A DNA stretch of 64,000 bases from contig JACQFD010000022.1 of assembly GCA_016200225.1 (NCBI GenBank), positions 111,362 through 175,361 on the forward strand. Direction: 5' to 3'. The stretch's first letter is position 1, and every line of letters begins with the position of its first letter. This document shows, one piece after another, positions 24,362 through 34,033 of the stretch. The DNA comes from Planctomycetota bacterium (GTDB lineage: Bacteria > Planctomycetota > UBA1135 > JACQFD01). The position numbers were made by a program, and so were the translations under genes. The notes below the pieces were generated by a model. That model was not told where the DNA came from, made no database searches, and saw only the letters and a program-made list of their open reading frames with translations.

Positions 24362-25741
24362 ATGAAAATTACATTTCTTGGCGCGGCGCGCACCGTCACC
24401 GGATCCATGCATCTTATCGAAGCGGGCGGCAACAGTATATTATTAGATTGTGGCCTTTATCAGGGCCGGCGCCAGGAAGCTCACGATAAAAATATTAAAT
24501 TAGCTGAAATCGCCGTGCGCGCCGACGCGGTCGTGCTCTCGCACGCGCACATCGACCACAGCGGCAAACTTCCGCTCCTCGTGCACCGCGGATTTCTCGG
24601 AAAAATCCACGCGACGCGGGGAACGCGGCAACTTTCCGACGCGATGTTGAACGATTCCGCGCAAATTCAAATGAAAGACTTCGAATACCTCGAAGAACAC
24701 GATCTTCCCGCGCTGGATCCGCTTTATAGCGTTGACGATGTTAAAGAAACGATGACGCATTTCGTGGAGTCGCGCTACGGAACGTGGTTCGACATATGTC
24801 CGGGGTTCCGCGCGCGTTTTCTCGATGCGGGGCATATTCTCGGGAGCGCCGTGACCGAACTCGAAATTACAGAAAAAGGCAATGTCCGGCGCCTGTGTTT
24901 CACCGGCGACCTCGGCCGCCGCGGAATGCCTATTCTCAGGGATCCCGAAGCGCTTCCCGATTGCGATACGGTTATTACAGAAAGCACGTACGGCGACCGG
25001 CTTCATGGCGGCGTCGAAGTTACTGAAAACGAACTGGCGGCTTTGGTCGTCGAGCAGGTGCAGCGGCGCGGTCCGATTATTATTCCGGCATTCAGCGTGG
25101 GACGGACGCAGAATTTGATATATGCACTTTATAAAATTTACAAAAGAGGCGCGGCGCCGCGATTGCCGATTTTCGTCGATTCGCCGCTCTCGACGCGCGT
25201 CACCAAGATCGTGTCGCAGAATCCCGAGTGTTTCGACGAGGAGGCGCTCGCCGTGCTCGGAGAAAAGGGCGCGCCGTTCTATTTTCCAGAAGTTCGTTAC
25301 ATCGAAAGCGTCGAAGAATCGAAGGCGCTCAACGATCATAAGGGCGCATTTATTGTTATCAGCGCGTCCGGAATGTGCGAAAACGGCCGCATTCTTCATC
25401 ATTTAAAAAATTGGATCGAAAAGCCCGAGGCGCTCGTGTTAATTGTAGGTTTTCAAGCCCAATACACGCTCGGCCGGCGCATTCTGAGCGGCGCGAGCCG
25501 CGTGAAAATCTTTGGCGTCGAGCGCGACGTTCTCGCGCGCGTCAAGAAAATGAACGCCATGAGCGCGCACGCCGACCGCAACGATTTGATACATTATGTG
25601 GCGCCGGTCGCGCGCCATTGCGGCGATGTATTTGTAGTCCACGGCGAGCCGGCGCCCGCCGAGTCGCTCGCGCAGGCGATTCGCGACAGCGGTTGCGTGC
25701 GCGTGCGCGTGCCGGGCGAAGGCGAGTCGTTCGAACTGTAA
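24362..25741 (+). CDS. beta-CASP metallo-beta-lactamase-fold RNase
   Basis: 459 residues from the ATG at 24362, 2 nt after rnhC. Zinc motifs of the MBL fold are SHAHIDHSGKLPLLV (HxHxDH), DAGHILGSAVTEL, and FTGDLGRRGMPI. The beta-CASP insertion has VGRTQNLIYALY and FVDSPLSTRVTKI, then ISASGMCENGRILHHLKNW and NAMSAHADRNDL, and a C-terminal VVHGEP. This fits the CPSF73-like prokaryotic RNases of the TTHA0252 type. It is likely an RNA-processing endo- or exonuclease, operonic with rnhC. Confidence 0.9.
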   Translation: MKITFLGAARTVTGSMHLIEAGGNSILLDCGLYQGRRQEAHDKNIKLAEIAVRADAVVLSHAHIDHSGKLPLLVHRGFLGKIHATRGTRQLSDAMLNDSAQIQMKDFEYLEEHDLPALDPLYSVDDVKETMTHFVESRYGTWFDICPGFRARFLDAGHILGSAVTELEITEKGNVRRLCFTGDLGRRGMPILRDPEALPDCDTVITESTYGDRLHGGVEVTENELAALVVEQVQRRGPIIIPAFSVGRTQNLIYALYKIYKRGAAPRLPIFVDSPLSTRVTKIVSQNPECFDEEALAVLGEKGAPFYFPEVRYIESVEESKALNDHKGAFIVISASGMCENGRILHHLKNWIEKPEALVLIVGFQAQYTLGRRILSGASRVKIFGVERDVLARVKKMNAMSAHADRNDLIHYVAPVARHCGDVFVVHGEPAPAESLAQAIRDSGCVRVRVPGEGESFEL

Positions 25742-25759
25742 TTTAATAAAATTGTTTAC

Positions 25760-26638
25760 ATGAAAATGCGGTCGATACCATTCGTCAAAATGCACGGCGC
25801 GGGGAATGATTATATTCTCATCGCCGAGGAGGACCTTCACGAAGGAATCGATCTTAACGATCTCGCGCTCAAAATGAGCAACCGGCACACCGGCGCAGGC
25901 TCCGACGGAATTATTATCGTGCGCCGGTCGCAGAACGCGGCCGCGCGCATGGAAATGTATAATTCCGACGGCTCGGCGTCGGCCATGTGCGGCAACGGAC
26001 TGCGGCTTGTCGCGAAATTCGCGGCGGAGCGCGGCATGGCGACAAAAGATATATTTCAAATCGAGAGCGGCGCCGGATTCCACCGGGTCGAATTGGAGCG
26101 AACCGGAAATAACATAACCGGCGCGTCCGTGGAAATCGGAATGCCAGTATTCGGGGCCGAAGAGATTCCGGTCGCGGCTCCGCTCGAATTGTCGGACGCG
26201 AACCGTGACGCGAGCGGACTCGTTACTGTTTCAGTACAATTTCAATCGGCGAAACATCGCGGCTATTGTTTATCTTTGGGCAATCCGCACTGCGTGATTT
26301 TTATTGAAAACGTCGCCGCGATTCCTCTCCGCGAATGCGGCCCGGCGCTCGAAAACGATGCGAGATTCCCTCTTCGCACAAATGTAGAATTCGCGCAAAT
26401 TATCAATTCCGCGCGTATTCGCGAACGCACGTGGGAGCGCGGCGCGGGCGAAACGATGTCGTGCGGATCCGGCGCGTGCGCGACCGCGATCGCGGCGATC
26501 GCGGTCGGACGCGCGAAGAGTCCCGTCGCGATCGAGCAGACCGGCGGAACGCTCGAGGTCGCGTGGTCGCGCGGCGAAAAAGTAATTTTGCGAGGCCCCG
26601 CGGCGGCGGTTTTCTCCGGCGTTTGGCCGGGCGCATAG
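25760..26638 (+). CDS. dapF: diaminopimelate epimerase
   Basis: Converts LL- to meso-diaminopimelate for peptidoglycan and lysine. It has 292 residues. SIPFVKMHGAGNDYIL at the start, the first catalytic Cys in NSDGSASAMCGNGLR and the second in GETMSCGSGACATAIAAI are all present. Length and motifs are ordinary. It implies a DAP-type peptidoglycan, in line with murJ in this window. Confidence 0.95.
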   Translation: MKMRSIPFVKMHGAGNDYILIAEEDLHEGIDLNDLALKMSNRHTGAGSDGIIIVRRSQNAAARMEMYNSDGSASAMCGNGLRLVAKFAAERGMATKDIFQIESGAGFHRVELERTGNNITGASVEIGMPVFGAEEIPVAAPLELSDANRDASGLVTVSVQFQSAKHRGYCLSLGNPHCVIFIENVAAIPLRECGPALENDARFPLRTNVEFAQIINSARIRERTWERGAGETMSCGSGACATAIAAIAVGRAKSPVAIEQTGGTLEVAWSRGEKVILRGPAAAVFSGVWPGA

Positions 26639-26673
26639 CCCGCGCGCGTCAAGATCGTTATAATTTGTGATCG

Positions 26674-26979
26674 ATGGATACTCTCGGATGCGTGTCTGCG
26701 CTGCTTGCGCTGGCGGCCCGCGTATTTTCGAGCGCTCGATTGCTAAAGAATCTCGGCGTCGAACTCGAAAACCGCCCCGTCGTGTTGATTATTATGATAT
26801 TAATATTCTCCGCGCTCGGCGTCGTTCTGGGATTGTTCGGCTACCATAAAGACTGGCCGCGCTGGGCGAACGGCCGCGCCATCACCGCCATTTTCGTCGG
26901 CGCGCTGATACTTATTATTACACTTCTCGAGATCGCGGCGCGGCCGGCCGGCGCCGGCTCCATCCCGGTTCAGCGATGA
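26674..26979 (+). CDS. small membrane protein, unknown
   Basis: A 101-residue protein with two or three hydrophobic stretches: about residues 4-20, 36-56 (VVLIIMILIFSALGVVLGLF) and 70-90 (AITAIFVGALILIITLLEIAA). No cysteine or catalytic motif is visible. It overlaps the following M48 gene by 4 nt, suggesting they act together or are at least co-translated. A plausible partner or chaperone of the membrane protease, but that is inference. Confidence 0.6.
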   Translation: MDTLGCVSALLALAARVFSSARLLKNLGVELENRPVVLIIMILIFSALGVVLGLFGYHKDWPRWANGRAITAIFVGALILIITLLEIAARPAGAGSIPVQR

Positions 26980-28676
26980 CATTCGATATCGCGCCGTGGT
27001 TCGCATGCATGATCGTCGCGGCCGGACTCGGCCCGTGGATCGCGAGCAGTTTTGCCGAGCCGCGCCCGTTCGATTGCATTGTACTGACGATTATTTGTAC
27101 ATTTGCGCCGACGATCGTCGCCGAATTCGGCGGTCGCGCCGCGCGCCGTTTTCGCAACCGCGCCGCCGAACGGATCCTGATTCATTTTTGTTATATCGCG
27201 CCGGTCGCGACCGCGGCCGCGCTATTCGCGGGACGCCTGCCCACGTTTGTTGCGGCACGGTTTCCCGACGCCCCCGGCTGCGTTCAGCTCGCGTCGGGAC
27301 TCGTGCCGGCGCTCGTTTCGATATATTTAACGATCATTTCTGAGCAACGCGCGTTCGCGCTCGCCGGGCAATTCGAACCGCCGCGCGCCGCCGACCGCCT
27401 CCGGCTCGCCATGCTCCCGCTGTTGGTTCCATTTCTTGTGACCGGCATTTACGATATTTGCAGTCTTTCGCAGCGATTTCGTAATATTTATGAAAGTTAT
27501 GGAATCGCGCAAATCGCCGGGATGGCCGTGCTCGCGCTTGTTTTGTTATATCTTTTCCCGCGCCTCGTTTTCATCGCCATCCGCACGCAGCCTCTGCAAG
27601 CCGGACCGCTCGCGGACGCGTTCGACGGCGTCGCGCGTGCCATGCGCGTCCGCGTTCGCGAATTCCGCGTCGCGCTGACGGGGCGGTCGGTTTCGAACGC
27701 GGCGCTGCTCGGCGGCATCGGACCGCGGCGTGTTATTCTTACAGATCGCATCATCGAGGAGCATCCGGGCGACGAACTCGTCGCGGTGGTCGGACATGAA
27801 CTCGGGCACGCGCGCGGCAGCCATTTGTGGTTGTTCGGCGCGTTTCTCGGATCGATCGCGATTTGGATATTAAATATTCCGGGCGAGTGGCTCGAACCGA
27901 TCGGAGAATGGGGCGTGGCGGCGTCCGGACTGACGCTTTTATTCATAATATTAAGATTCGGACTCGGGCCGATCGCGCGCACGTGCGAGCATGAGGCCGA
28001 CCTTTTCGGCGCCGCCGTCGCGGGCAGTTTCGAGCCGCTCGCGCGCTCGCTCGAACGCATTGCCGGACCGCGCCACCGCTGCGTGAAAAGTTGGCGCCAT
28101 CCGTCCGTGATGGCGAGAATTGAATTCTTACAAAAAGCGGCGGCGGATCCGAGCGTCGCGTCGAGGCCGCGGCGGATTCTTCGCACGATTCATATTATAA
28201 GTTTAATTTTACTGATCGGCGGCGCGGTCGTATCGGGGTTTCGTCTCTGGCGCGAACTGCCGCGCGAGCGCGTCGTCGCGGCGCTGCGCGCGAGCGATTT
28301 CGCGAAAGCGAATGCAATTATCGCGAGCCATCCGGGAACGGATATGGCGGCGCTCGTTAAATTAACAAATGCGCTGGCCCGCACCGGAGGCGCCGGGGAC
28401 GTTTCGCTCCGCGAGCGCGCGCAGGCCGCCCTTCTCCGCGGAAATCTCGAGGATGCGGCCGTGTTCGGTCGCCTGGCCGCGCTTCGCACAGGAAAACAAA
28501 CCGACGTCCTCTTCGCGACGATCGTCGAGAGTCTTTTGGAGGGCGAAACGACGTTTGTGGAGGGCGCGCTCGCGGGCCCCGCGTCATTTCTGACGCGCGA
28601 TTCACGACTTGGGCCCGCGATCCGCCAGGCGGTCGAGGAAGTCGCTACAAAACCCGCGATCCACACTGGAAAGTGA
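26976..28676 (+). CDS. polytopic M48-family zinc metalloprotease
   Basis: A 566-residue Ste24/HtpX-like membrane protease. Five or six N-terminal hydrophobic helices cover about residues 8-210. The zinc site is His274-Glu-Leu-Gly-His278 in VVGHELGHARGSHLW, and the third ligand lies in CEHEADLFGA. Further membrane segments follow. The last 110 residues (DFAKANAIIASHPG...LARTGGAGDVSLRERAQAALLRGNLEDAAVFGRL) look like short helical repeats of TPR type, a C-terminal addition beyond the normal M48 size of about 290-430 residues. It lies between the small membrane protein and gyrA. Confidence 0.85.
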   Translation: MTFDIAPWFACMIVAAGLGPWIASSFAEPRPFDCIVLTIICTFAPTIVAEFGGRAARRFRNRAAERILIHFCYIAPVATAAALFAGRLPTFVAARFPDAPGCVQLASGLVPALVSIYLTIISEQRAFALAGQFEPPRAADRLRLAMLPLLVPFLVTGIYDICSLSQRFRNIYESYGIAQIAGMAVLALVLLYLFPRLVFIAIRTQPLQAGPLADAFDGVARAMRVRVREFRVALTGRSVSNAALLGGIGPRRVILTDRIIEEHPGDELVAVVGHELGHARGSHLWLFGAFLGSIAIWILNIPGEWLEPIGEWGVAASGLTLLFIILRFGLGPIARTCEHEADLFGAAVAGSFEPLARSLERIAGPRHRCVKSWRHPSVMARIEFLQKAAADPSVASRPRRILRTIHIISLILLIGGAVVSGFRLWRELPRERVVAALRASDFAKANAIIASHPGTDMAALVKLTNALARTGGAGDVSLRERAQAALLRGNLEDAAVFGRLAALRTGKQTDVLFATIVESLLEGETTFVEGALAGPASFLTRDSRLGPAIRQAVEEVATKPAIHTGK

Positions 28677-28743
28677 GCCCACTTTTAGACAAAATGGCGA
28701 GTTCACTAAAAAGGCTAAATCCTAATAATTCGCCGACGACCGC

Positions 28744-31293
28744 ATGACCGAACCCAACGCGCCAGACGCCCCCAGAATCGTCGACCGAGCCATCGAACAC
28801 GAGGTGCGCGTTTCGTACCTCAATTACTCGATGTCGGTCATTCAGGCGCGCGCGCTGCCCGACGTCCGCGATGGTTTGAAACCATCGCAACGCCGAATTT
28901 TAGTAGCGATGCACGACCTTCGGCTCGGGCCGAATAGTAAACGTCTGAAAAGCGCGAAAATCTGCGGCAATACGAGCGGCGATTACCATCCCCACGGCGA
29001 GTCGATTGTTTATCCAACGCTCGTGCGCATGGCGCAGGATTTTTCGCTGCGCTATCCGCTCGTCGATCCGCAGGGAAACTTCGGTTCGATCGACGGCGAT
29101 CCGCCGGCCGCGATGCGTTATACCGAAGCGCGTCTTTCCGCCGTCGGCGCCGAGATCCTCATCGACATCGATTCTGAAACTGTAGATTTCAGGGATAATT
29201 ATGATGCGCGCTTGAAGGAACCGGTCGTGCTGCCGTCGCGCATGCCGAATTTGATATGTAACGGTTCCGAAGGCATCGCCGTCGGCATGACGACCTCGAT
29301 GCCGCCGCATAATTTAACGGAAGTGGTCGAAGGAATTATATATTTACTCGAAAACCCGAATTGTACAGTCGACGATTTGATGTTAAAGATCACCGCGCCG
29401 GATTTTCCGACGGGCGGCATCATCTGCGGTCGGCAGGGCATCGCCGACGGTTATCGAACGGGCCACGGATTATTGACTGTCCGCGCCCACTACGTCATCG
29501 AAGACGATCGAAATCGAACGGCCGTCGTATTTACGGATATTCCTTATCAAAAGAAAAAGGAAGATATTATTGAAAAGATGGCCGAGGTCGCCAAAGACGG
29601 CCGCGTGCGCGGCGTCCACGATCTGCGCGACGAATCGAACAAAGACGGCCTTCGAATTTATGTTGAATTAAAGAAAGGCGAGGATCCGGAGCTGATCGCG
29701 AATCAGTTTTATGAACATACGCCGCTCCAGGATACGTTTTCGATTCATAATATTGCCATTGTGAACGGGCGGCCGATCACGCTCAATTTGAAGCAAATGC
29801 TGGAGCATTACCGCGATCACCGCGTCGATGTCATCCGCCGGCGAACGCGTTATTTACTAAAGAAAGCCGAAGCGCGGCACCACATCCTCCTCGGCCTTCA
29901 GATCGCGATCGATCACCTCGACGAGGTGATTGCAATCATTCGCGGCGCCGCGAGCGTCGAGCAGGCCCGCGAAGCGCTGCGCACGCGCTTTGCGCTCACG
30001 CAGGTGCAGGCCGACGCGATTCTCGAAATGCGCCTCGCGCGGTTGACCGGCCTCGAACGTGACAAATTAATTAAGGAACTCGCGGAAGTCACCGCCGAAG
30101 TGAATAATTATAAGGATATTCTTACGAATTCGGGGCGCGTCACGCAGCTCATCCGCGAAGATCTGCTCGATCTTAAGAATAAATACGGCGACGAGCGCCG
30201 CACGGAGATCGCCGGCCCCGTCAAAGCGATGGACGAAAAGGATCTCATCGCGCACGAACTGGTCGCGGTCACGGTCACGCGCGACGGTTATTTGAAGCGT
30301 TGCCCGGTCTCGACCTATCGGCGGCAGCGGCGCGGCGGCCGCGGCGTCACCGGCGCGGAGACGAAGGAGGGCGACGTGCTGTCGTATCTTTTCGTCGCCG
30401 ACACGCACGATTATATATTAGTTTTCACCGACGACGGTCGCGTGCACTGGCTCGAAGTGTATGAATTGCCGAATCTCGCGCGCAACGCGAAAGGCCGCTC
30501 GGTCGCGAATTTGTTGCAATTAAAGAATAACGAAAAAATTGCGGCGATGCTGCCGGTGAAGGCATTCGACGAAACGCTCGCTGTGTTTTTCGCGACCGAA
30601 CTCGGAACGATCAAGAAAACTTCGCTCGAACAGTTCTCTCGCCCGAAGCGCGGCGGCATTCGCGCGATCAACCTCGACGAAGGCGACCGCCTCATCGGCG
30701 TTTCGTTAGTATCGCCGGGCGATCAAATCATTCTCGCGACGTCGAACGGTTACGCGATTCGATTCGATGAATCCGACTCCCGTTCCATGGGCCGCAGCAC
30801 GACCGGCGTTCGCGGGATTTCGCTGCGCGATAAAGATAAAGTCGTCGATCTCGTCGTCGGCCGCGAAGGCATGCAAGTGCTCGCCGCGTGCGAAAACGGG
30901 TTCGGCAAACGCACCGCCGTCGAGGAATATCGTTTACAAACGCGCGGCGGCATGGGCGTCATTAATATTAAAGTCAACGAACGCAACGGTAAAGTCGTCA
31001 ACGTGCTCATCGTCGACAACGTCACGGATTTATTATTATTAACGAAACAGGGTATGGTCCAGCGCATCCACGCCGCCGAAATTCGCGAAACGGGCCGCGC
31101 CGCGCAGGGCGTGAAATTGATGGATCTCGAAAACGAGGACACGCTCACCACTGTTGCGCGCGTCCCGCAAATCGATGAAGCGGCGGAGGCGAAAGAGGCG
31201 TCCGGCGCCGTGCCCGAAGGCCCGGTTGACACCGATCCGGCTCCCGGCGGCGCTGGTGAAAGTGATCCTGCTGGCGACGATCCGAACGTATAA
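28744..31293 (+). CDS. gyrA: DNA gyrase subunit A
   Basis: Breaks and rejoins DNA in gyrase. It has 849 residues. [31 protein letters not shown] is the N-terminal winged-helix part; catalytic Tyr126 is in [11 protein letters not shown]. The quinolone region reads [22 protein letters not shown] (Gly-Glu-Ser at the position of E. coli Ser83/Asp87: HGESIVYP). The C-terminal beta-pinwheel has the GyrA box QRRGGRGV, which favours gyrase over topo IV (parC). The last 40 residues are acidic and Gly/Pro-rich. It stands alone, 25 kb from gyrB. Confidence 0.95.
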   Translation: MTEPNAPDAPRIVDRAIEHEVRVSYLNYSMSVIQARALPDVRDGLKPSQRRILVAMHDLRLGPNSKRLKSAKICGNTSGDYHPHGESIVYPTLVRMAQDFSLRYPLVDPQGNFGSIDGDPPAAMRYTEARLSAVGAEILIDIDSETVDFRDNYDARLKEPVVLPSRMPNLICNGSEGIAVGMTTSMPPHNLTEVVEGIIYLLENPNCTVDDLMLKITAPDFPTGGIICGRQGIADGYRTGHGLLTVRAHYVIEDDRNRTAVVFTDIPYQKKKEDIIEKMAEVAKDGRVRGVHDLRDESNKDGLRIYVELKKGEDPELIANQFYEHTPLQDTFSIHNIAIVNGRPITLNLKQMLEHYRDHRVDVIRRRTRYLLKKAEARHHILLGLQIAIDHLDEVIAIIRGAASVEQAREALRTRFALTQVQADAILEMRLARLTGLERDKLIKELAEVTAEVNNYKDILTNSGRVTQLIREDLLDLKNKYGDERRTEIAGPVKAMDEKDLIAHELVAVTVTRDGYLKRCPVSTYRRQRRGGRGVTGAETKEGDVLSYLFVADTHDYILVFTDDGRVHWLEVYELPNLARNAKGRSVANLLQLKNNEKIAAMLPVKAFDETLAVFFATELGTIKKTSLEQFSRPKRGGIRAINLDEGDRLIGVSLVSPGDQIILATSNGYAIRFDESDSRSMGRSTTGVRGISLRDKDKVVDLVVGREGMQVLAACENGFGKRTAVEEYRLQTRGGMGVINIKVNERNGKVVNVLIVDNVTDLLLLTKQGMVQRIHAAEIRETGRAAQGVKLMDLENEDTLTTVARVPQIDEAAEAKEASGAVPEGPVDTDPAPGGAGESDPAGDDPNV

Positions 31294-31334
31294 AATTCGC
31301 CGAAACTTTCCGTTTCGGAATCCGTAATATTAAC

Positions 31335-31358
31335 GATCGCCCGCGCCTGCGGGCGATC
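31335..31358. repeat. 10-bp inverted repeat downstream of gyrA
   Basis: GATCGCCCGC (31335-31344) pairs with GCGGGCGATC (31349-31358) around a 4-nt loop, 42 bp after the gyrA stop and 10 bp before the next ATG. It would form a strong stem but has no T-run. A shorter CCGAAAC/GTTTCGG hairpin precedes it. Could be a Rho-dependent or intrinsic-like terminator or a control element of the next gene. Confidence 0.5.
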
Positions 31359-31368
31359 CACGGGATTT

Positions 31369-32622
31369 ATGATACTAACGTTTGCACTTTCGCTTTTTTT
31401 ATTACAATCGCGGCCGGCGGAGTCGCGTCCGGCTGTTCAGGAATTGAAGCCATTTGGCGACGCGGAAGTGACACAGCCGCGCGTGGCCGCTGTCGCTGCG
31501 GTGCATGTCGATTCAACGCCGGGAAAAATGCACACAGGCGTTGAGCCGCCCGATCCATCGGTGCCACTGGCAGTTCATATCATTGGCCAGAGAGGACTGG
31601 ACGTGGTTTATACACAATACGACCAAACAGATGACAAGCTTTTCATAACTCCCAAGAAACTCTTAACAGTTAAGAGCGGCGCGGCGATGCGGCGCGGCCC
31701 TCGAATCGCTGCATTTGGAAAACGCGTCGTTGTGACCGCTCCCGAGGGCGGCGACAAAGATGCCCGAAGGATTCTTAGTGTTGTTTCGAACGACAATGGA
31801 AAGACATGGTCCGGACCCGCGTATATTACAGATGCTCCCGGCGCGGCCGCGGAGTGCTTTCACGATCTGGCCGTCACCGCGAAAGGCGAATTTCTTGTAA
31901 CATGGCTCGACACGCGCACGGGCAAGAACAAAGGACAGGCAATTTATTTTAGCAAGTCGTCCGACGGCGTGAAATGGGAGAAGAATCGTAAGATTTACGA
32001 ATCTCCCAACGGCTCGGTTTGTGAGTGTTGCCCGATTACAATCGCCGCCGGCATCGACGGCCGTATCGCGATCGTTTTTCGAAACTCGATCGACGGAGCC
32101 CGCGATTTATTTAAAGCAAAATCCGTCGACAATGGAGCGACGTTTTCTGAGATTCAGCCTGTTGACGGAAAAACCTGGAGATTGAATGCATGTCCGATGG
32201 CCGAGGCCGGACTCGCGTATGAGACTGATTTCGGACTATTCGCAAACGAACCGGTGATTGTTAATAATCGCGACGGCGCGTTAACGCTTACTTTCAACGG
32301 CATTTTTGATCCGTTCGACCTCGGTCGCGGCAGGCGGCCGGCGGTCGCGGATCTATCCGGAGAGATTTTTATTGCTTACGTATGCGAAAACGACGGACAG
32401 CTTGGAATGTACTGGTCTTGGGGTGAACCAATGAGTACACGTAAACTAATGATTCCTCCTCGCGCTGGCGGCGAAACTGTGGATAGTCCGGCTCTCGCCA
32501 TTGGATTGAGTCACGACGTTTGGCTGGCTTTCGAAGTTCGAAGAGAGAACAAAGTCAGTAGCAGGCTCGTACAGCCGTGGGGGCCTTCCGGTCTCGCGTG
32601 GCCGGTGCAAGAAAATAAGTAA
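31369..32622 (+). CDS. secreted sialidase-like (BNR/Asp-box) beta-propeller protein
   Basis: A 417-residue protein with an N-terminal hydrophobic signal (about residues 1-14). Asp-box motifs recur: SNDNGKTWSG, SSDGVKWEK and SVDNGATFSE, as in sialidase-fold propellers. It also has VCECCP followed later by NACPMAE, a Cys arrangement seen in secreted sialidase-like proteins of several environmental phyla. The Arg triad and Tyr nucleophile of true sialidases were not identified, so enzymatic function is unproven. The composition is somewhat less GC-biased than its neighbours. Confidence 0.7.
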   Translation: MILTFALSLFLLQSRPAESRPAVQELKPFGDAEVTQPRVAAVAAVHVDSTPGKMHTGVEPPDPSVPLAVHIIGQRGLDVVYTQYDQTDDKLFITPKKLLTVKSGAAMRRGPRIAAFGKRVVVTAPEGGDKDARRILSVVSNDNGKTWSGPAYITDAPGAAAECFHDLAVTAKGEFLVTWLDTRTGKNKGQAIYFSKSSDGVKWEKNRKIYESPNGSVCECCPITIAAGIDGRIAIVFRNSIDGARDLFKAKSVDNGATFSEIQPVDGKTWRLNACPMAEAGLAYETDFGLFANEPVIVNNRDGALTLTFNGIFDPFDLGRGRRPAVADLSGEIFIAYVCENDGQLGMYWSWGEPMSTRKLMIPPRAGGETVDSPALAIGLSHDVWLAFEVRRENKVSSRLVQPWGPSGLAWPVQENK

Positions 32623-32644
32623 TCGAGTTCTTGGTAATTATTCG

Positions 32645-33979
32645 ATGAGAACACCGACGCGACTTCTCCTTTCCATCGCGTTCGGTCTCATCCTCCTCGA
32701 ACTCGCCCTCCGCCTCGCCGGTTTCGTATATTTACAAATCAACAGCCGGCCGGCGGAAACCAACGCTTCCCACGCGATTCTTTGTCTTGGCGATTCGCAT
32801 ACGTTTGGAATTTGGTTAAAAAGCGATGATGCGTATCCGGCGAGGTTACAAAAACACATTCGTGATAACAAATCGAACGACGCGATTTCCGTGGTCAATC
32901 GCGGAGTGCCCGGAATGGCTTCGGCCGACGTGCTCGCGCGGTTGCGCGAATGCCTGCATGCGCGAACGTGGGATGCGGTGATCGTATGCGTCGGGGCGAA
33001 TGACCGCTGGAAAGGCGCGGACCCGTCGTTTTTCGATCATTTACAAATTGTAAAGACTATTAAGATTCTCATTCATCAAAAACCCGTTCCGAAACCGAAA
33101 CTTACAGATACAAACGGCGTCATCCATCCGGACGAAATCGCGGGGGAGGCGACGCCCGGGAATGACGACACGGCCACGGTCGCGATCGTCGATCGATCGG
33201 GAACAACGGTGCAATTCGAGCAGCCGACGACCGCGCAACTCGAAAGCAACGAGGCATTTGACAATAAAATCGTTCATAACTTAAAACAGATCGCTTCGGA
33301 CGCGCTCGCGGCGAGGGCGAAGGTTATTTTTGTCAGTTACGCGAGCGAAAACGGCGATCTCGGGCTCGCGAGTCGCGCGCTCGAACGCGGCGCGCGCGAA
33401 GCGGGCGTTCCATTTATTAATTTAAGAACGCCCGCCGACGCGGCCGCAAAACGCTTTGCGGCCGAAGACTTGTATTTTAGCGATCTCCATCCGCGCGCGC
33501 CGCTCTGCGAACTGACCGCGCGCGCGATTTGTAATGAACTAATCGCCGAAAAAATCGTCGCGGGCGATCCGATCGCCGACGTCGCGGCCGACTTGCCCGT
33601 CGCGCACGAAGTCGCGGAAACGCCGTTCGAAATCTCGGGCGCGCTTACTACCAATAACCTCGAGATCGCGGTCCGCACCGATCCGGGGCGCGAAATTCAC
33701 CTTTTCCTTTCGTTTACAGAAGGTCCGCCGGCCGACGTCGTCGGTTCAAAAATACCAATCGGCGACGACGCGTTATTGAAGAAGACCGTCGACCCCGCGA
33801 ATCCCAAACGGACGCGCGCCACCGCCGACGCGTCCGGCATCGCGCGCATTCCGATCGCCGACCTCGTCGCGGGCGCGAAGCCGGGCGCCAAACTTTATGT
33901 CGCGGCGGCGCTGCTCGGACTGAACGGAAGTCCGCGACTGCACATTCTGACCGGCGCGAAGTCGTTTATTCTTAATTAG
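32645..33979 (+). CDS. SGNH/GDSL-hydrolase-like envelope protein
   Basis: A 444-residue protein. A hydrophobic segment at 7-30 is a membrane anchor or signal. Block I is AILCLGDSHTFGI with nucleophile Ser51; GANDRW supplies the oxyanion Asn; DLYFSDLHPRAPLC has the Asp-His of block V. The family acts on esters, often on acylated glycans. The last 110 residues (EISGALTTNNLEIAV...) form an extra beta-rich domain of unknown role. It lies between the sialidase-like gene and murJ. The substrate is unknown. Confidence 0.82.
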   Translation: MRTPTRLLLSIAFGLILLELALRLAGFVYLQINSRPAETNASHAILCLGDSHTFGIWLKSDDAYPARLQKHIRDNKSNDAISVVNRGVPGMASADVLARLRECLHARTWDAVIVCVGANDRWKGADPSFFDHLQIVKTIKILIHQKPVPKPKLTDTNGVIHPDEIAGEATPGNDDTATVAIVDRSGTTVQFEQPTTAQLESNEAFDNKIVHNLKQIASDALAARAKVIFVSYASENGDLGLASRALERGAREAGVPFINLRTPADAAAKRFAAEDLYFSDLHPRAPLCELTARAICNELIAEKIVAGDPIADVAADLPVAHEVAETPFEISGALTTNNLEIAVRTDPGREIHLFLSFTEGPPADVVGSKIPIGDDALLKKTVDPANPKRTRATADASGIARIPIADLVAGAKPGAKLYVAAALLGLNGSPRLHILTGAKSFILN

Positions 33980-34033
33980 CAATCCGCGGCGGGCGCGGAG
34001 AATCATTTAATCGACGCGGAAATTAAGTTACAA

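Noticed and set aside
24500..25402. 300-residue ORF antisense to the beta-CASP nuclease
   Set aside because: Lies wholly opposite a gene with complete catalytic motifs; His/Arg-rich composition is what GC-rich antisense frames produce.
32477..32485. DnaA-box-like TGTGGATAG in the sialidase-like gene
   Set aside because: Single 8-of-9 match inside coding sequence with no neighbours; expected by chance in 64 kb.
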